From contig CALAAS010000060.1 of the NCBI GenBank assembly GCA_937885015.1, positions 1 through 51,083 on the forward strand: DNA of 51,083 nucleotides, read 5' to 3'. The DNA comes from an uncultured Clostridium sp. GTDB lineage: Bacteria > Bacillota > Clostridia > Lachnospirales > Lachnospiraceae. Below, piece by piece: positions 1-8,499 of this stretch; position 1 is the stretch's first letter; each line of letters starts with the position of its first letter. The notes beneath the pieces are model-generated. The model was not told the origin of the DNA. It was given only the letters and a program-made list of their open reading frames with translations, and searched no databases. A program made the translations under genes and the position numbers.

Positions 1-114
1 ATTTTTGAACTTAGCACAGGGTGTGGTTGAGGAACACATTCATGCGTTTGTCGTGCCGGAAAACCCTTTTAAAAACGCCATATTCAATTTTTTTCCCTTT
101 TTTGCCTCAGAATC

Positions 115-143
115 TTGCATCACAACAGAGAAAACATTATAAT
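115..143 (+). promoter_or_regulatory. Sigma-A-type promoter of ilvE
   Basis: A perfect TATAAT lies at 138-143, 17 bp after a weak TTGCAT at 115-120. It is about 50 bp upstream of the ilvE start. No T-box or other leader structure is visible between it and the gene. Positions 1-110 hold no gene I can support. Confidence 0.6.
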
Positions 144-191
144 TAAGAAATCATAAAGCAATAAAAATTCTGACAGATTGGAGCGTTAAAT

Positions 192-1217
192 ATGGAGAAA
201 AAAAATCTTGACTGGGGCAATATCGGTTTCAGCTATATGCCTGCAGATTATCGCTATGTTTCCATGTATGAAAATGGTTCCTGGGACGAGGGAACTCTGA
301 CTTCGGATCCGAACATCACACTGAATGAATGTGCCTGTGTTCTTCAGTACGCCCAGACCTGCTTCGAAGGCCTGAAGGCTTATACCACTGAGGATGGCCA
401 CCTTGTAACCTTCCGCCCGGATTTAAACGGAGAGCGCATGGAAAATTCCGCCAGAGGACTCGAAATGCCGCCCTTCCCCAAAGACCGCTTCGTAGAGGCC
501 GTCACAAAGGTTGTAGAAGCCAACGCAGCCTTCGTTCCTCCCTATGGTTCCGGAGCGACGCTCTACATCCGCCCTTATATGTTTGGATTTGACCCTATCA
601 TCGGCGTAAAACCGGCCAATGTATATCAGTTCCGTATTTTCGTAACGCCAGTGGGACCATATTTCAAAGGCGGGGCAAAACCTATTACCATCCGGGTCAG
701 TGACTTTGATCGGGCGGCCCCCCACGGAACCGGACATATCAAAGCCGGACTGAACTATGCCATGAGCCTTCATGCCATTGTGGATGCCCACAATCAGGGA
801 TATGACGAAAACATTTACCTGGATCCGCAGACAAGAACAAGAATCGAGGAAACCGGCGGCGCCAATGTTATCTTCATTACAAAAGACAACAAGCTGATTA
901 CCCCCAAATCCTCCAGCATTCTTCCATCCATCACACGCCGTTCCATCCTTCAGGTAGCCAGAGATTATCTGGGTATGGAGACAGAAGAACGCGAAATTTA
1001 CCTGGATGAAGTAAAGGATTTCGCCGAATGCGGTCTCTGCGGTACGGCTGCAGTCATCTCTCCAGTTGGAAAAATCGTGGATCACGGAAAAGAAATCTGC
1101 TTCCCCAGCGGAATGGAAAAGATGGGTCCCACGACTCAAAAGCTTTACGACACACTGACCGGCATCCAGATGGGGCACATCAAAGCCCCCGAAGGCTGGA
1201 TTCATGTAATCAAATAG
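192..1217 (+). CDS. ilvE: Branched-chain amino acid aminotransferase
   Basis: A 341-residue cytoplasmic PLP enzyme of fold-type IV. It transfers the amino group between leucine, isoleucine or valine and 2-oxoglutarate, the last step of branched-chain synthesis. The N-terminal part (YAQTCFEGLKAY, PDLNGERM) and the lysine-bearing GHIKAGLNYAMS around residue 175 are typical of the family. The GGANVIF segment and a C-terminal GTAAV loop also fit. The length matches the longer BCAT subgroup of about 340-360 residues. A weak purine-rich ribosome site (GGAGCG) precedes the ATG. It appears monocistronic, with its own promoter and a strong terminator downstream. D-amino-acid transaminase is the main alternative class-IV assignment and is much shorter. 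Confidence 0.93.
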   Translation: MEKKNLDWGNIGFSYMPADYRYVSMYENGSWDEGTLTSDPNITLNECACVLQYAQTCFEGLKAYTTEDGHLVTFRPDLNGERMENSARGLEMPPFPKDRFVEAVTKVVEANAAFVPPYGSGATLYIRPYMFGFDPIIGVKPANVYQFRIFVTPVGPYFKGGAKPITIRVSDFDRAAPHGTGHIKAGLNYAMSLHAIVDAHNQGYDENIYLDPQTRTRIEETGGANVIFITKDNKLITPKSSSILPSITRRSILQVARDYLGMETEEREIYLDEVKDFAECGLCGTAAVISPVGKIVDHGKEICFPSGMEKMGPTTQKLYDTLTGIQMGHIKAPEGWIHVIK

Positions 1218-1258
1218 TCCAAACGCCCCAATGATACCACGGGAATATTCCGTTTTCC

Positions 1259-1305
1259 AAAGGGTTTGCGAAAAACGTGTCTTCGTTTTTTCGCAAACCC
1301 TTTTT
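1259..1305. terminator. Bidirectional terminator between ilvE and tadA
   Basis: A 16-bp inverted repeat (arms 1260-1275 and 1286-1301) ends in a T-run on one strand and starts with an A-run on the other. It can serve both ilvE (+) and tadA (-). Confidence 0.85.
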
Positions 1306-1333
1306 CATGGTCTGTTATTTCACAATCCCTCTT

Positions 1334-1840
1334 TTATCCTTCATCAGAATTAAACACCGTTTTTTCCCGGCTCTCTTTTTTCCTTTTTCGAAGCTCCCGA
1401 AAAAAATCACGCAGCATTCGCGAACACTCCTCCTCCAAAAGGCCAATTTCCGTCTCCACCTGGTGGTTAAAACCTTTTTCATTCAAAAGATTCAGTACAG
1501 ATCCGGCACACCCGGCTTTGGGGTTCATAGAACCAATATACACTCTTGGAATCCTCGCCTGTACAATCGCTCCCGCACACATGGGACATGGCTCCAAAGT
1601 CACAAACATCTCGCAGTCCTCCAGCCTCCAATCTCCCATTTTTCGACACGCCTTCCGAATCGCAGTAATCTCCGCATGAGCCAGAGCACTGTGATCTACC
1701 ATTCTCCGATTGTATCCACGGCCAATAATCTTATCCTCCCAAACAATCACGCATCCGATCGGCACTTCGCCCAATTCTCCCGCCTTTCGCGCCTCCCGAA
1801 TGGCTGCCCGCATATACTTTTCCTCTCGCGTCATTTTCAT
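1334..1840 (-). CDS. tadA: tRNA-specific adenosine deaminase TadA
   Basis: A 168-residue zinc deaminase that converts the wobble adenosine of tRNA-Arg(ACG) to inosine. The catalytic zinc motifs are both intact: HAEI (His ligand plus proton-shuttling Glu) near residue 55 and PCPMCAGA near residue 85. The VDHSALAHAE segment before the first motif is characteristic of TadA rather than cytidine deaminase. The last 30 or so residues are a lysine/arginine/glutamate-rich tail, as in many Gram-positive TadA proteins. The ATG at 1840 has an AGGGGA ribosome site. It is convergent with ilvE and divergent from the radical-SAM gene. Confidence 0.93.
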   Translation of the reverse strand: MKMTREEKYMRAAIREARKAGELGEVPIGCVIVWEDKIIGRGYNRRMVDHSALAHAEITAIRKACRKMGDWRLEDCEMFVTLEPCPMCAGAIVQARIPRVYIGSMNPKAGCAGSVLNLLNEKGFNHQVETEIGLLEEECSRMLRDFFRELRKRKKESREKTVFNSDEG

Positions 1841-1925
1841 CGTATATCCCCTGTTTCTTTCTCTTTTCCGCTATGGTACTGTCTTTTTTCCATGTTTGTC
1901 AAGGGATTTTTCAAACCGCACCGCG

Positions 1926-1954
1926 TTGCCATGCCGCCAAAAAAATATTATAAT
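1926..1954 (+). promoter_or_regulatory. Sigma-A-type promoter of the radical-SAM activase gene
   Basis: TTGCCA at 1926-1931, a 17-bp spacer and a perfect TATAAT at 1949-1954, 41 bp before the ATG at 1995. Confidence 0.7.
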
Positions 1955-1994
1955 AGAGGAATCTGCAATCCGTTTCCCTGAAAGGAGCTTTTTC

Positions 1995-2699
1995 ATGATT
2001 ATTTCCGGTCTGCAAAAAACAACGCTTCTGGACTTCCCTGGTCTGGTAGCATCCACCATTTTTCTCGGAGGCTGCAACTTCCGCTGCCCCTTCTGCCACA
2101 ACAGCGAGCTTCTGGATGCCCGCTGTCTTCCAGAGCACAGCGTCATTCCTCCGGAACAGATTCTAAACTTCCTGAAAAAACGTTCACACATTCTCCAGGG
2201 CGTCTGCATTACCGGCGGAGAACCAACACTTCAGCCTGATCTGGAAAACCTGATCCGTTCCATCCGTCAACTGGGACTGGCCGTTAAGCTGGATACCAAT
2301 GGTTCCCGTCCAGATATCCTTCGCAGCCTCGCCCAAAAAGGCCTTTTGGATTACGTTGCCATGGATATAAAAGCCGGAAAACACCATTACGCCGCAGCAG
2401 CCGGCTGTCCCACCCTCGACCTTACTCCCATCGAAGAAAGCATCTCTTTTTTATTGCAGGGGACAGTGCCCTTCGAATTCCGTACCACCACTGTAAAAGG
2501 CCTTCATTCAGAAGAAGATTTTCTGGATATTGGCCCATGGATTTCCGGTACCTCCTCCTATTACCTCCAGTGCTTTCAAAATTCCGCGCAGGTTCCTGTT
2601 TCCGGCTTCAGCGCCTTTTCCCGCGAGGAAATGCATCACTTTTCCTCTCTTGTGGCGCCCTATGTAAAAAAGGTGGAAATCCGTGGACTGGCTGTCTAA
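1995..2699 (+). CDS. Anaerobic ribonucleotide reductase-activating-type radical SAM protein
   Basis: A 234-residue radical-SAM protein of the NrdG/PflA-like activase group. The Cys-x3-Cys-x2-Cys iron-sulfur motif is seen as CNFRCPFC around residue 30, followed by the GGEPTLQ SAM-binding segment. The opening (GLQKTTLLDFPG) is typical of the NrdG2-type activases that install a glycyl radical on class III ribonucleotide reductase. The open frame extends about 280 bp further upstream, but the ATG at 1995 has AAAGGAG 9 bp before it and lies just after a good promoter. No reductase gene is adjacent, so the partner is not shown by context and another glycyl-radical enzyme is possible. Confidence 0.82.
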   Translation: MIISGLQKTTLLDFPGLVASTIFLGGCNFRCPFCHNSELLDARCLPEHSVIPPEQILNFLKKRSHILQGVCITGGEPTLQPDLENLIRSIRQLGLAVKLDTNGSRPDILRSLAQKGLLDYVAMDIKAGKHHYAAAAGCPTLDLTPIEESISFLLQGTVPFEFRTTTVKGLHSEEDFLDIGPWISGTSSYYLQCFQNSAQVPVSGFSAFSREEMHHFSSLVAPYVKKVEIRGLAV

Positions 2700-2725
2700 A
2701 ATATATTGATTTCCTCACAAATAAT

Positions 2726-4120
2726 TCAATTTCCCATCTGGATATCCGTATACCAGTATCCAAAGCGACTATCCCGGGGCGGCTGGCGTTTTGACAAAAC
2801 AAAATCAGAAAAACCAAACATGGATGCCATATAGCGCTCATTGCTCTGATAGTGTCCCGGCACTCCCAACAGATACCGTCCTCCACCGCCAGGCTGATTT
2901 AGGCGCGCCAGGATCAGATGACGATAATTATAATAGCCGTGCAACAAAAAACTATTATTTCCATATACCCAGTTTTCCCGCGGCAAAAGTCCGATGTCCT
3001 GCGGTTTTATGGCAAGAATTTCACAGCCGTCCGCATAATCAAAAGCCAGAATCTTGGAGTATTTCCCCCTGAACTTCTCCCAAATTTCCTGCGCCTTTTG
3101 CGTATCTGCTCCAGAACGAAACGGCACTGGTATAGAAGAAGATGGTACCGATTCCGGCGGCCTTCTGTTCTTTAGCACTTCCCGCCGTATCTTTCCCGCT
3201 TCTCTTTCCGACTCCCGCTGTGTCTTTAGAATAATCGGCTCCCGGTTCTTTTCCCGAATTTTTAAAATACCTAGACGGTTCAGTTCCTCCCGCTCCAACT
3301 CTCGCTCAATTTCTTCTGAAATCGGAAATTTCTGCTGGTTTTCTCCCTCTCCTGTACTATGGCTGGGGATTTCGGGCCTTTTCCCATCATCCCATGGGAC
3401 TCCCGACTCTCCTTCGACATGCTCTGAGTCTCCAGACTCTCCTATAATAGCTTCCGGCATTCCGGGTTCTTCCACCATCGGCTCCGACACCCCTGTCTTT
3501 TCTACAACAGCTTCCAGGAATTCGGAATCTTTTGCAGTATAATCCGACGGCTCAGGCTCCTTTGCATCATAGTCCGGTAGCTCAGGCTCCTTTGCGGCGC
3601 CTCCGGTTCCTCCATTCTGTTTTTTCTCGTCTGTTTCCTCGTCGCTCTTCCTGTTTCCCGACTCTCCGTTTTCAGGATCAACTCCTTTTTTCTCCTCTTT
3701 TATTGCTTCCTTTTCCCGGATTTTTTCCGAAGTGACATCCGCCAGTTCTATTTCTGCCGCATGGGCCACCGCATCCTCCCAGATTGTGGTATAAGAACGC
3801 CAGGTACTCTCTGTGTCATGGACTGTCAGGCCAAAAAACTCTTCCATACGACGCCCGGACCCCTCTACATCCTGTGCGTTCACTACCGTTCGAAATTCCC
3901 CGGCATTCCCCCGGGCAAACAGCGTTCCAATCCGCACTTCCTCCCGGCCCGCCATCAGGTAAATGCCAACAGGATTTCCTCCCACAAATATTTTTTTCAC
4001 GTTGACCATAATTCGGCATTGACTGCCGCGATTTTCTATTTTTGCAAACCCGATATTTTTTCCCTTAATTCCGCCTTCGTATGCATAGATATATGAAATT
4101 AATCGCTGATAACCAGACAT
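2726..4120 (-). CDS. Acidic linker-containing protein of unknown function (DUF6128-like, tentative)
   Basis: A 464-residue protein with conserved-looking ends and a biased middle. The first 130 residues (MSGYQRLISYIYAYEGG...) and the last 130 residues (containing NSFLLHGYYNYRHLILARL) are ordinary globular sequence. From about 135 to 320 the sequence is rich in Glu, Pro, Ser, Asp and Lys with short imperfect repeats such as AKEPELPDY/AKEPEPSDY, and is probably disordered. No signal peptide or membrane segment is seen. From memory the ends resemble a Lachnospiraceae family annotated DUF6128, which I could not check. AAAGGAG lies 9 bp before the ATG. It is convergent with the radical-SAM gene, with no clear terminator between. 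Function unknown. Confidence 0.75.
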   Translation of the reverse strand: MSGYQRLISYIYAYEGGIKGKNIGFAKIENRGSQCRIMVNVKKIFVGGNPVGIYLMAGREEVRIGTLFARGNAGEFRTVVNAQDVEGSGRRMEEFFGLTVHDTESTWRSYTTIWEDAVAHAAEIELADVTSEKIREKEAIKEEKKGVDPENGESGNRKSDEETDEKKQNGGTGGAAKEPELPDYDAKEPEPSDYTAKDSEFLEAVVEKTGVSEPMVEEPGMPEAIIGESGDSEHVEGESGVPWDDGKRPEIPSHSTGEGENQQKFPISEEIERELEREELNRLGILKIREKNREPIILKTQRESEREAGKIRREVLKNRRPPESVPSSSIPVPFRSGADTQKAQEIWEKFRGKYSKILAFDYADGCEILAIKPQDIGLLPRENWVYGNNSFLLHGYYNYRHLILARLNQPGGGGRYLLGVPGHYQSNERYMASMFGFSDFVLSKRQPPRDSRFGYWYTDIQMGN

Positions 4121-4197
4121 GCTCTCACTCCTTTGCTATCTATTTTATGCAGACAGCATCGGAAACTATGACTTGATAAAAGAATTGCAGCGCTTCA

Positions 4198-4890
4198 TCA
4201 ACAAATTTTGTTGCCATTGGCACTGAGTTTAAAGGTCATGCCAAGCACCGACGCTGCCCGGCGGCACATCAGCATCCTCTGAAGAAAAATCTCAAAATAA
4301 TCCATCATGGAACAAATCGATTCATCCAGCTTAAGTTCCAACTTGATCACCTTTTTTTCTTTTTGTATATTCAGCGCTGCTGAAATAACGGCATAATTAA
4401 CTCGGTCGTGCTTATCAAAAGAAGCCTGGTTTGTGTTTCTTACCCGGTTTCGGCGCACATCCGTCTTATCCGCCAGAATAAGCGCTGCTGAAATCGGATC
4501 CACTGCTACCCCGGTATGCTCGTCATGCATTCCAATAGCGTTCATTACGAGGGCCACATCTTTATAATCCATTCCCATTTCTGTGAGAATCCGGCTTGCC
4601 AGCAAGGCTCCCGAATGCGCGTGATCCTCCCGGTTCACACAATTTCCAATATCATGCATGTATCCGGCAATTTTTGCCAGCTCCACCGTATGGTCATCAT
4701 AGTCCAGGCGTTCCAGCAGCTTTCCGGCCATAACGGCCACCTTCGCCGTGTGAACAGCTGAGTGATCCGTATATCCCAGCACCCCAAGAGTGGCATTTCC
4801 CCGCTCCAGATACGCATTTACCTCCTCGGATTTCCGGATCATGTTATATGTAATATTTGCCAAACGACTCTCTTCCTCCTTTGTTTTCAT
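4198..4890 (-). CDS. HD-domain phosphohydrolase
   Basis: A 230-residue protein with an HD domain. Histidine HSAVH is near residue 43, the defining doublet is in AGYMHDIGN near residue 80, and HAHSG plus MHDEHTG follow. A later Asp in LADKTDVRR completes the usual metal-ligand set. Such proteins hydrolyse nucleotides or cyclic dinucleotides, but the substrate cannot be read from the sequence. The C-terminal 60 residues carry no recognised motif. The ribosome site before the ATG is poor. It sits alone between the DUF gene and the terminator of the TIM-barrel operon. Confidence 0.85.
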   Translation of the reverse strand: MKTKEEESRLANITYNMIRKSEEVNAYLERGNATLGVLGYTDHSAVHTAKVAVMAGKLLERLDYDDHTVELAKIAGYMHDIGNCVNREDHAHSGALLASRILTEMGMDYKDVALVMNAIGMHDEHTGVAVDPISAALILADKTDVRRNRVRNTNQASFDKHDRVNYAVISAALNIQKEKKVIKLELKLDESICSMMDYFEIFLQRMLMCRRAASVLGMTFKLSANGNKIC

Positions 4891-5007
4891 CCAGGCCGCT
4901 ACACTGTTTTTAAGATTTTGCTGCAGCCTTGGAAGATATCATACCAAATCCCGCATCCGCAAAAAATGCAGTTTTTGAAAAGTCTCTGTCAAAACTGTGT
5001 AAAATCA

Positions 5008-5051
5008 GAAAAAGAGGGCATACCCAGCGTTCTCTCCCAGATATGTCCTCT
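5008..5051 (-). terminator. Terminator of the four-gene TIM-barrel operon
   Basis: On the minus strand, AGAGGACATA pairs with TATGCCCTCT (one mismatch) and is followed by TTTTT. It begins 8 bp after the stop codon of the last gene in the operon. Confidence 0.65.
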
Positions 5052-5058
5052 TCTCTAC

Positions 5059-5898
5059 TTATCTTCTTCTAAACCAATCTGCGCACTGCCGCATTGCTGC
5101 ATCTGGATCTTTATAAAACCCAGCCCCCCACAGACTGATAGAAACTGTTCCTGCATATTCTCTGACTGCCAGTTCTTCCAGAAGCTTCTCCAGGCCACCG
5201 TCGCCCGTTCCAAGAGCCATGTAACCGTCGGCCCCTGCATCCGCCATATGAACATGACCGATCGTGCCAAAGGCCTCATAATAATCCGCCAGACTCTCAT
5301 TATTCCCTGCTGCCATTACTGTATCCAGACAGGCGCCCACATTCTTGGAATTTACTGCGGCCAGCATCTTTTTCAAATGTGAAAGATCCCGCACAAATAG
5401 CGTGGATGTGGCTCCCATTTCTTCCATCCAGAGCTTAACCCCCAATTTCTGTGCTTTTTCATCCAAAATCTGGATAGCTTCTACTGCCCGCCTAAAATTT
5501 TCCTCACTCTGCTGATCCACATACTCCCATCCAGGAGTTAAAATCATATTCTCCGTCCCCAAAGCGATCGTATCCTCCAGATACTCTTCCATAACCTTCA
5601 GGCTGCAATTTCGAATATACTCCACCGGAGATGCAATATTGATCGGGTACTGACGGCACTGCTCCGGATAAAAGGCTGACAGGCTTAACCCGCGCTCCCG
5701 CAGCATTCTGCTGATATCGCGAATCCGTGCGCGTTTTTCTTCCGGTGTATAATCATCCATACAAAAATGCGGCGACGCCCCCCACAATTCCACACTCTGA
5801 AATCCATTTGCCGCAATCGAATCCAGCGCATATTCAAATGTATGATGTAAATACGGAGATGTTAACACACTAAACTGCTCAAACTTCAACCCTTTCAT
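5059..5898 (-). CDS. Sugar phosphate isomerase/epimerase-like TIM barrel, divergent paralog with a missing metal ligand
   Basis: Last of four tandem paralogs, 279 residues, of the xylose-isomerase-like TIM-barrel (AP_endonuc_2) superfamily. Family members such as D-tagatose 3-epimerase bind one metal through Glu, Asp, His and a final Glu. Here the first three can be aligned: Glu in LWMEEMG, Asp in GACLDTV and His in GHVHMAD. At the fourth position it has SISLWG, where its three neighbours have MEM, QEL and QEI, so the Glu is replaced by Ser. It also lacks the PYGHxxWGDG stretch of the others. Its ATG overlaps the stop of the upstream gene (ATGA). It may have altered chemistry, bind without catalysis, or act with a partner subunit. 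Confidence 0.85.
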   Translation of the reverse strand: MKGLKFEQFSVLTSPYLHHTFEYALDSIAANGFQSVELWGASPHFCMDDYTPEEKRARIRDISRMLRERGLSLSAFYPEQCRQYPINIASPVEYIRNCSLKVMEEYLEDTIALGTENMILTPGWEYVDQQSEENFRRAVEAIQILDEKAQKLGVKLWMEEMGATSTLFVRDLSHLKKMLAAVNSKNVGACLDTVMAAGNNESLADYYEAFGTIGHVHMADAGADGYMALGTGDGGLEKLLEELAVREYAGTVSISLWGAGFYKDPDAAMRQCADWFRRR

Positions 5899-6743
5899 CG
5901 CAATTCTCCTCCGTCAAAATGTTTTCTTAAAGTTTCAATATTAGCGCGATAATGGGGTTCCGGATCAAGCTGGTATGCGCCATTGGCCATCTCCATGGTA
6001 ATAATTCCCTTATAATTATGGTTTCTCATGGCATCCAAATGGGCATCTAAATCCTGGAATCCATCCCCCCACTTCATATGGCCAAAGGGCCGTCCGTCAT
6101 TCAGGTGAATATGCGCCAACTTATCTCCCAATACCTGAAAATACTCCTCCAGCGTTTCGCCCGCATAAGCCACCGGAACTGTATCTACACAGCACTTCAA
6201 ATATGGGGAATCAATATCCTTTACTACCCGGTACTGGTCAAACCGATTCGTTGCAAGGCAGGATTCGCGCTCATTCAGGTTTTCATACATCAATACCACG
6301 CCGTACTTCTCGCCATGGCGGACCAGGCGTTCCACGGAATCGCGCCCCCATTTATATCCCTCTGACATTGGCCTGTCCCAATACGGACGTCCCGGGCACA
6401 GCAGCATCTGCGGGCATTCCAATTCCGCTGCCGATTCAATAAACCGTTTATACTGCTCCACCGTTTTATTCCGGATGTTTGCCTCCGGCGCTGCAATATT
6501 TACTGCGTAGGTATTTTCCTCCGGCATCAGAGATACCACCTTGAACCCTCTGGCGCTCAGCTTTTTCTTCATGGCCGGGGTCGGATCTTCCATAGAATCG
6601 TAAAAATGGAAATGGTGGCTGCAGCCATATAATTCCAGCTGGTGTACGCCGAGACGATCCATGGAATCCAAAAAATAGTCAAATGAAAATCGCATATATA
6701 CCATGTTGGTTGCCGCAAGCTGCGACATGAGCAATTCTGACAT
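5895..6743 (-). CDS. Sugar phosphate isomerase/epimerase (xylose-isomerase-like TIM barrel)
   Basis: Third gene of the operon, 282 residues. The four metal and catalytic positions of the epimerase fold are all present: Glu in LMYENLNERES, Asp in CCVDTV, His in AHIHLND and the final Glu in ITMEMANG. It carries the GRPFGHMKWGDG stretch shared with two neighbours. It is soluble with no signal peptide. GAGGTG precedes the ATG, and a 10-bp gap follows the upstream gene. The predicted reaction is keto/aldo isomerisation or C3 epimerisation of a sugar, sugar acid or its phosphate. The exact substrate is unknown. Confidence 0.88.
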   Translation of the reverse strand: MSELLMSQLAATNMVYMRFSFDYFLDSMDRLGVHQLELYGCSHHFHFYDSMEDPTPAMKKKLSARGFKVVSLMPEENTYAVNIAAPEANIRNKTVEQYKRFIESAAELECPQMLLCPGRPYWDRPMSEGYKWGRDSVERLVRHGEKYGVVLMYENLNERESCLATNRFDQYRVVKDIDSPYLKCCVDTVPVAYAGETLEEYFQVLGDKLAHIHLNDGRPFGHMKWGDGFQDLDAHLDAMRNHNYKGIITMEMANGAYQLDPEPHYRANIETLRKHFDGGELR

Positions 6744-6753
6744 TATACACCTC

Positions 6754-7593
6754 TTAATCTTCCATATACATTCTTAAATTTCTCATGTTTCTCTTGTCGT
6801 GATAGAATGGATCCGCATAATAACTGCGATCTGTCAGCTCCTGGCTAAATAATCCCGTATACCCGTTGGACAGCATATCTTTCAGATCCCGCTGCAGATT
6901 CCGTTTTCCGTCTCCCCAAACATAATGCCCATACGGGTCACAGTCCTGAAAATGACTGTGAATGATATTCTCGCTTCCAAATGTGTCAAACCAGTCCTGA
7001 ATCGTCTCTCCAGCCACCGACATTGCCGTTAAATCAATCATAACCTTAAAGTTCGGATGATTGACCTCATCAAATAAATGCTTAATCTGATCCAGGCGGT
7101 AGCCGATCAGCGACTCCTGGGGCCGCAGGGATTCGCAGGCAATCATCATACCATTCTCTTTTGCCACCTCGCTCAATCTCTGATGCATCTCAACGGATCG
7201 TTTAAATCCCTCTTCCTCCGGCTCATTCCAGTACCCCCATCCGGAATTTGCCTCCAGTATTTTTGCTCCCAGCTCTGCCCCAAACTTAATGCCGTTTGAA
7301 AAATAGCGGAAACATCTCTCCCGCAGCTCCGGTTCCTTGGCCGCAAACTGATACCCATAGCAGCAGTTTTCCGGAGTGAAAACCGGGCATTTTAAACCCC
7401 TTTCCTCCAGTTTTTTTCGAATTGGCGCCGCATCCTCATACCCCTGATGATCCATCCAAAGGCCCTGATGAGCGCCCAGTAACTCTACATTTTTAACGCC
7501 CAGCGCCTGCTGGCAATCCAGAAAATAGTCCAGCGTATAATTTCCATAATGTATATTTAAAACCGACAGGCGTTCCATATCAATCAGCTTCAT
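6754..7593 (-). CDS. Sugar phosphate isomerase/epimerase (xylose-isomerase-like TIM barrel)
   Basis: Second gene of the operon, 279 residues, and a close relative of the first gene in organisation and motifs. The metal ligand positions are Glu in ACESLRPQES, Asp in MIDLTAMSVAG, His in HSHFQDCD and Glu in SQELTDR. The PYGHYVWGDGKRN stretch before the last strand matches its neighbours. Its ATG overlaps the upstream stop (ATGA) and follows an AGGAGAGAG ribosome site, so translation is probably coupled. The fold and metal site are clear; the substrate is not. Confidence 0.88.
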   Translation of the reverse strand: MKLIDMERLSVLNIHYGNYTLDYFLDCQQALGVKNVELLGAHQGLWMDHQGYEDAAPIRKKLEERGLKCPVFTPENCCYGYQFAAKEPELRERCFRYFSNGIKFGAELGAKILEANSGWGYWNEPEEEGFKRSVEMHQRLSEVAKENGMMIACESLRPQESLIGYRLDQIKHLFDEVNHPNFKVMIDLTAMSVAGETIQDWFDTFGSENIIHSHFQDCDPYGHYVWGDGKRNLQRDLKDMLSNGYTGLFSQELTDRSYYADPFYHDKRNMRNLRMYMED

Positions 7594-8438
7594 ACGTCTC
7601 TCTCCTCTTTAAAAAACGGCTCAAATGCAGCGATATTCCGGCGATCCGCCTCTCTGGGATCTGCAAAGTAACGGCCATCCGTAATTTCCTGTCCCAAATA
7701 TCCTTCATAATGATACTCATTCATCAGCTTTATATAGTCTTCCATCGGATGAAGGCCGTCTCCCCACACCAAATGGCCGTAAGGCCTTCCATCTGGAAAA
7801 TGCATATGACGAATGTCCGAACCCAGCGTCTCAAACCATTCCTTCACAGTCTCTCCAGCCACTCCGACTGCCGTCAAGTCAAGCGCAGCTTTTACGTTCG
7901 GATGGTCCACCGCATCCAGCAGGCGCTTTAATTGCGGAAGCGTGATAATCATTCTGGATTCTTCCGGCCGAACCGTCTCAACTGCCAGCGTAACATTATT
8001 ATCCGCTGCAATCGGCGCCAGCTTGCTCAGAACCTGAACTGCCCTGTCAAATGTACGTTCCGGATCCTCATTCCAATCTCCTCCGCAGCAGTTCGTCAGC
8101 ATCACTCTGGCCCCCACTTCCCCTGCTGCTTTGATTCCATTGGTGTAATACCCCATTGCATGTTTTTGCGCAACCTTGTCATGTGCGCATATCAGGTAAT
8201 TATACATGGCACATTCCGGCGTAAATACTCCGATATGAAGTCCGTGCGCCTCTACCTTTTTCTTCAGTTCCGCCGTATCCTGATAACCATAGTCATCCAG
8301 CAAAAAATGCGGAACGCCACACCACATTTCAATTGTCTTAAAACCGAGCTCTTCCTGGCATTTTAAAAAGTAATCAAATGAATGGTACATATAATGGATC
8401 CCCATTCCTGCCAACTGTTCTCTGCGTAAATACGGCAT
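7590..8438 (-). CDS. Sugar phosphate isomerase/epimerase (xylose-isomerase-like TIM barrel), first gene of the operon
   Basis: First of the four tandem paralogs, 282 residues. Ligand positions are Glu in AVETVRPEES, Asp in ALDLTAVGVAG, His in HMHFPDGRPYGH and Glu in GQEITDG. The repeated TAV/TAMSVAG and PES signatures show that it and the second gene are the closest pair. A strong GGAGGAGGAG ribosome site precedes the ATG at 8438. Upstream is a 348-bp divergent control region with TTGCAA sites, shared with the BtpA-family gene. Isomerase, epimerase and, less likely, dehydratase roles are possible. Confidence 0.88.
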   Translation of the reverse strand: MPYLRREQLAGMGIHYMYHSFDYFLKCQEELGFKTIEMWCGVPHFLLDDYGYQDTAELKKKVEAHGLHIGVFTPECAMYNYLICAHDKVAQKHAMGYYTNGIKAAGEVGARVMLTNCCGGDWNEDPERTFDRAVQVLSKLAPIAADNNVTLAVETVRPEESRMIITLPQLKRLLDAVDHPNVKAALDLTAVGVAGETVKEWFETLGSDIRHMHFPDGRPYGHLVWGDGLHPMEDYIKLMNEYHYEGYLGQEITDGRYFADPREADRRNIAAFEPFFKEERDV

Positions 8439-8499
8439 ACGTTCTCCTCCTCCATAATATCCCCGTAGACAGTATAATTTTGAAAAATTGTGATTTTTC

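Noticed and set aside
1..191. T-box or attenuator upstream of ilvE
   Set aside because: No conserved T-box element and no terminator/antiterminator pair could be found. Only a promoter is visible.
423..1205. 260-codon open frame opposite ilvE
   Set aside because: Mirror frame of a well-recognised gene, with no ribosome site and no protein motif.
3054..3542. 162-codon serine-rich frame opposite the DUF gene
   Set aside because: Serine richness arises from the complement of the Glu/Pro-rich linker codons.
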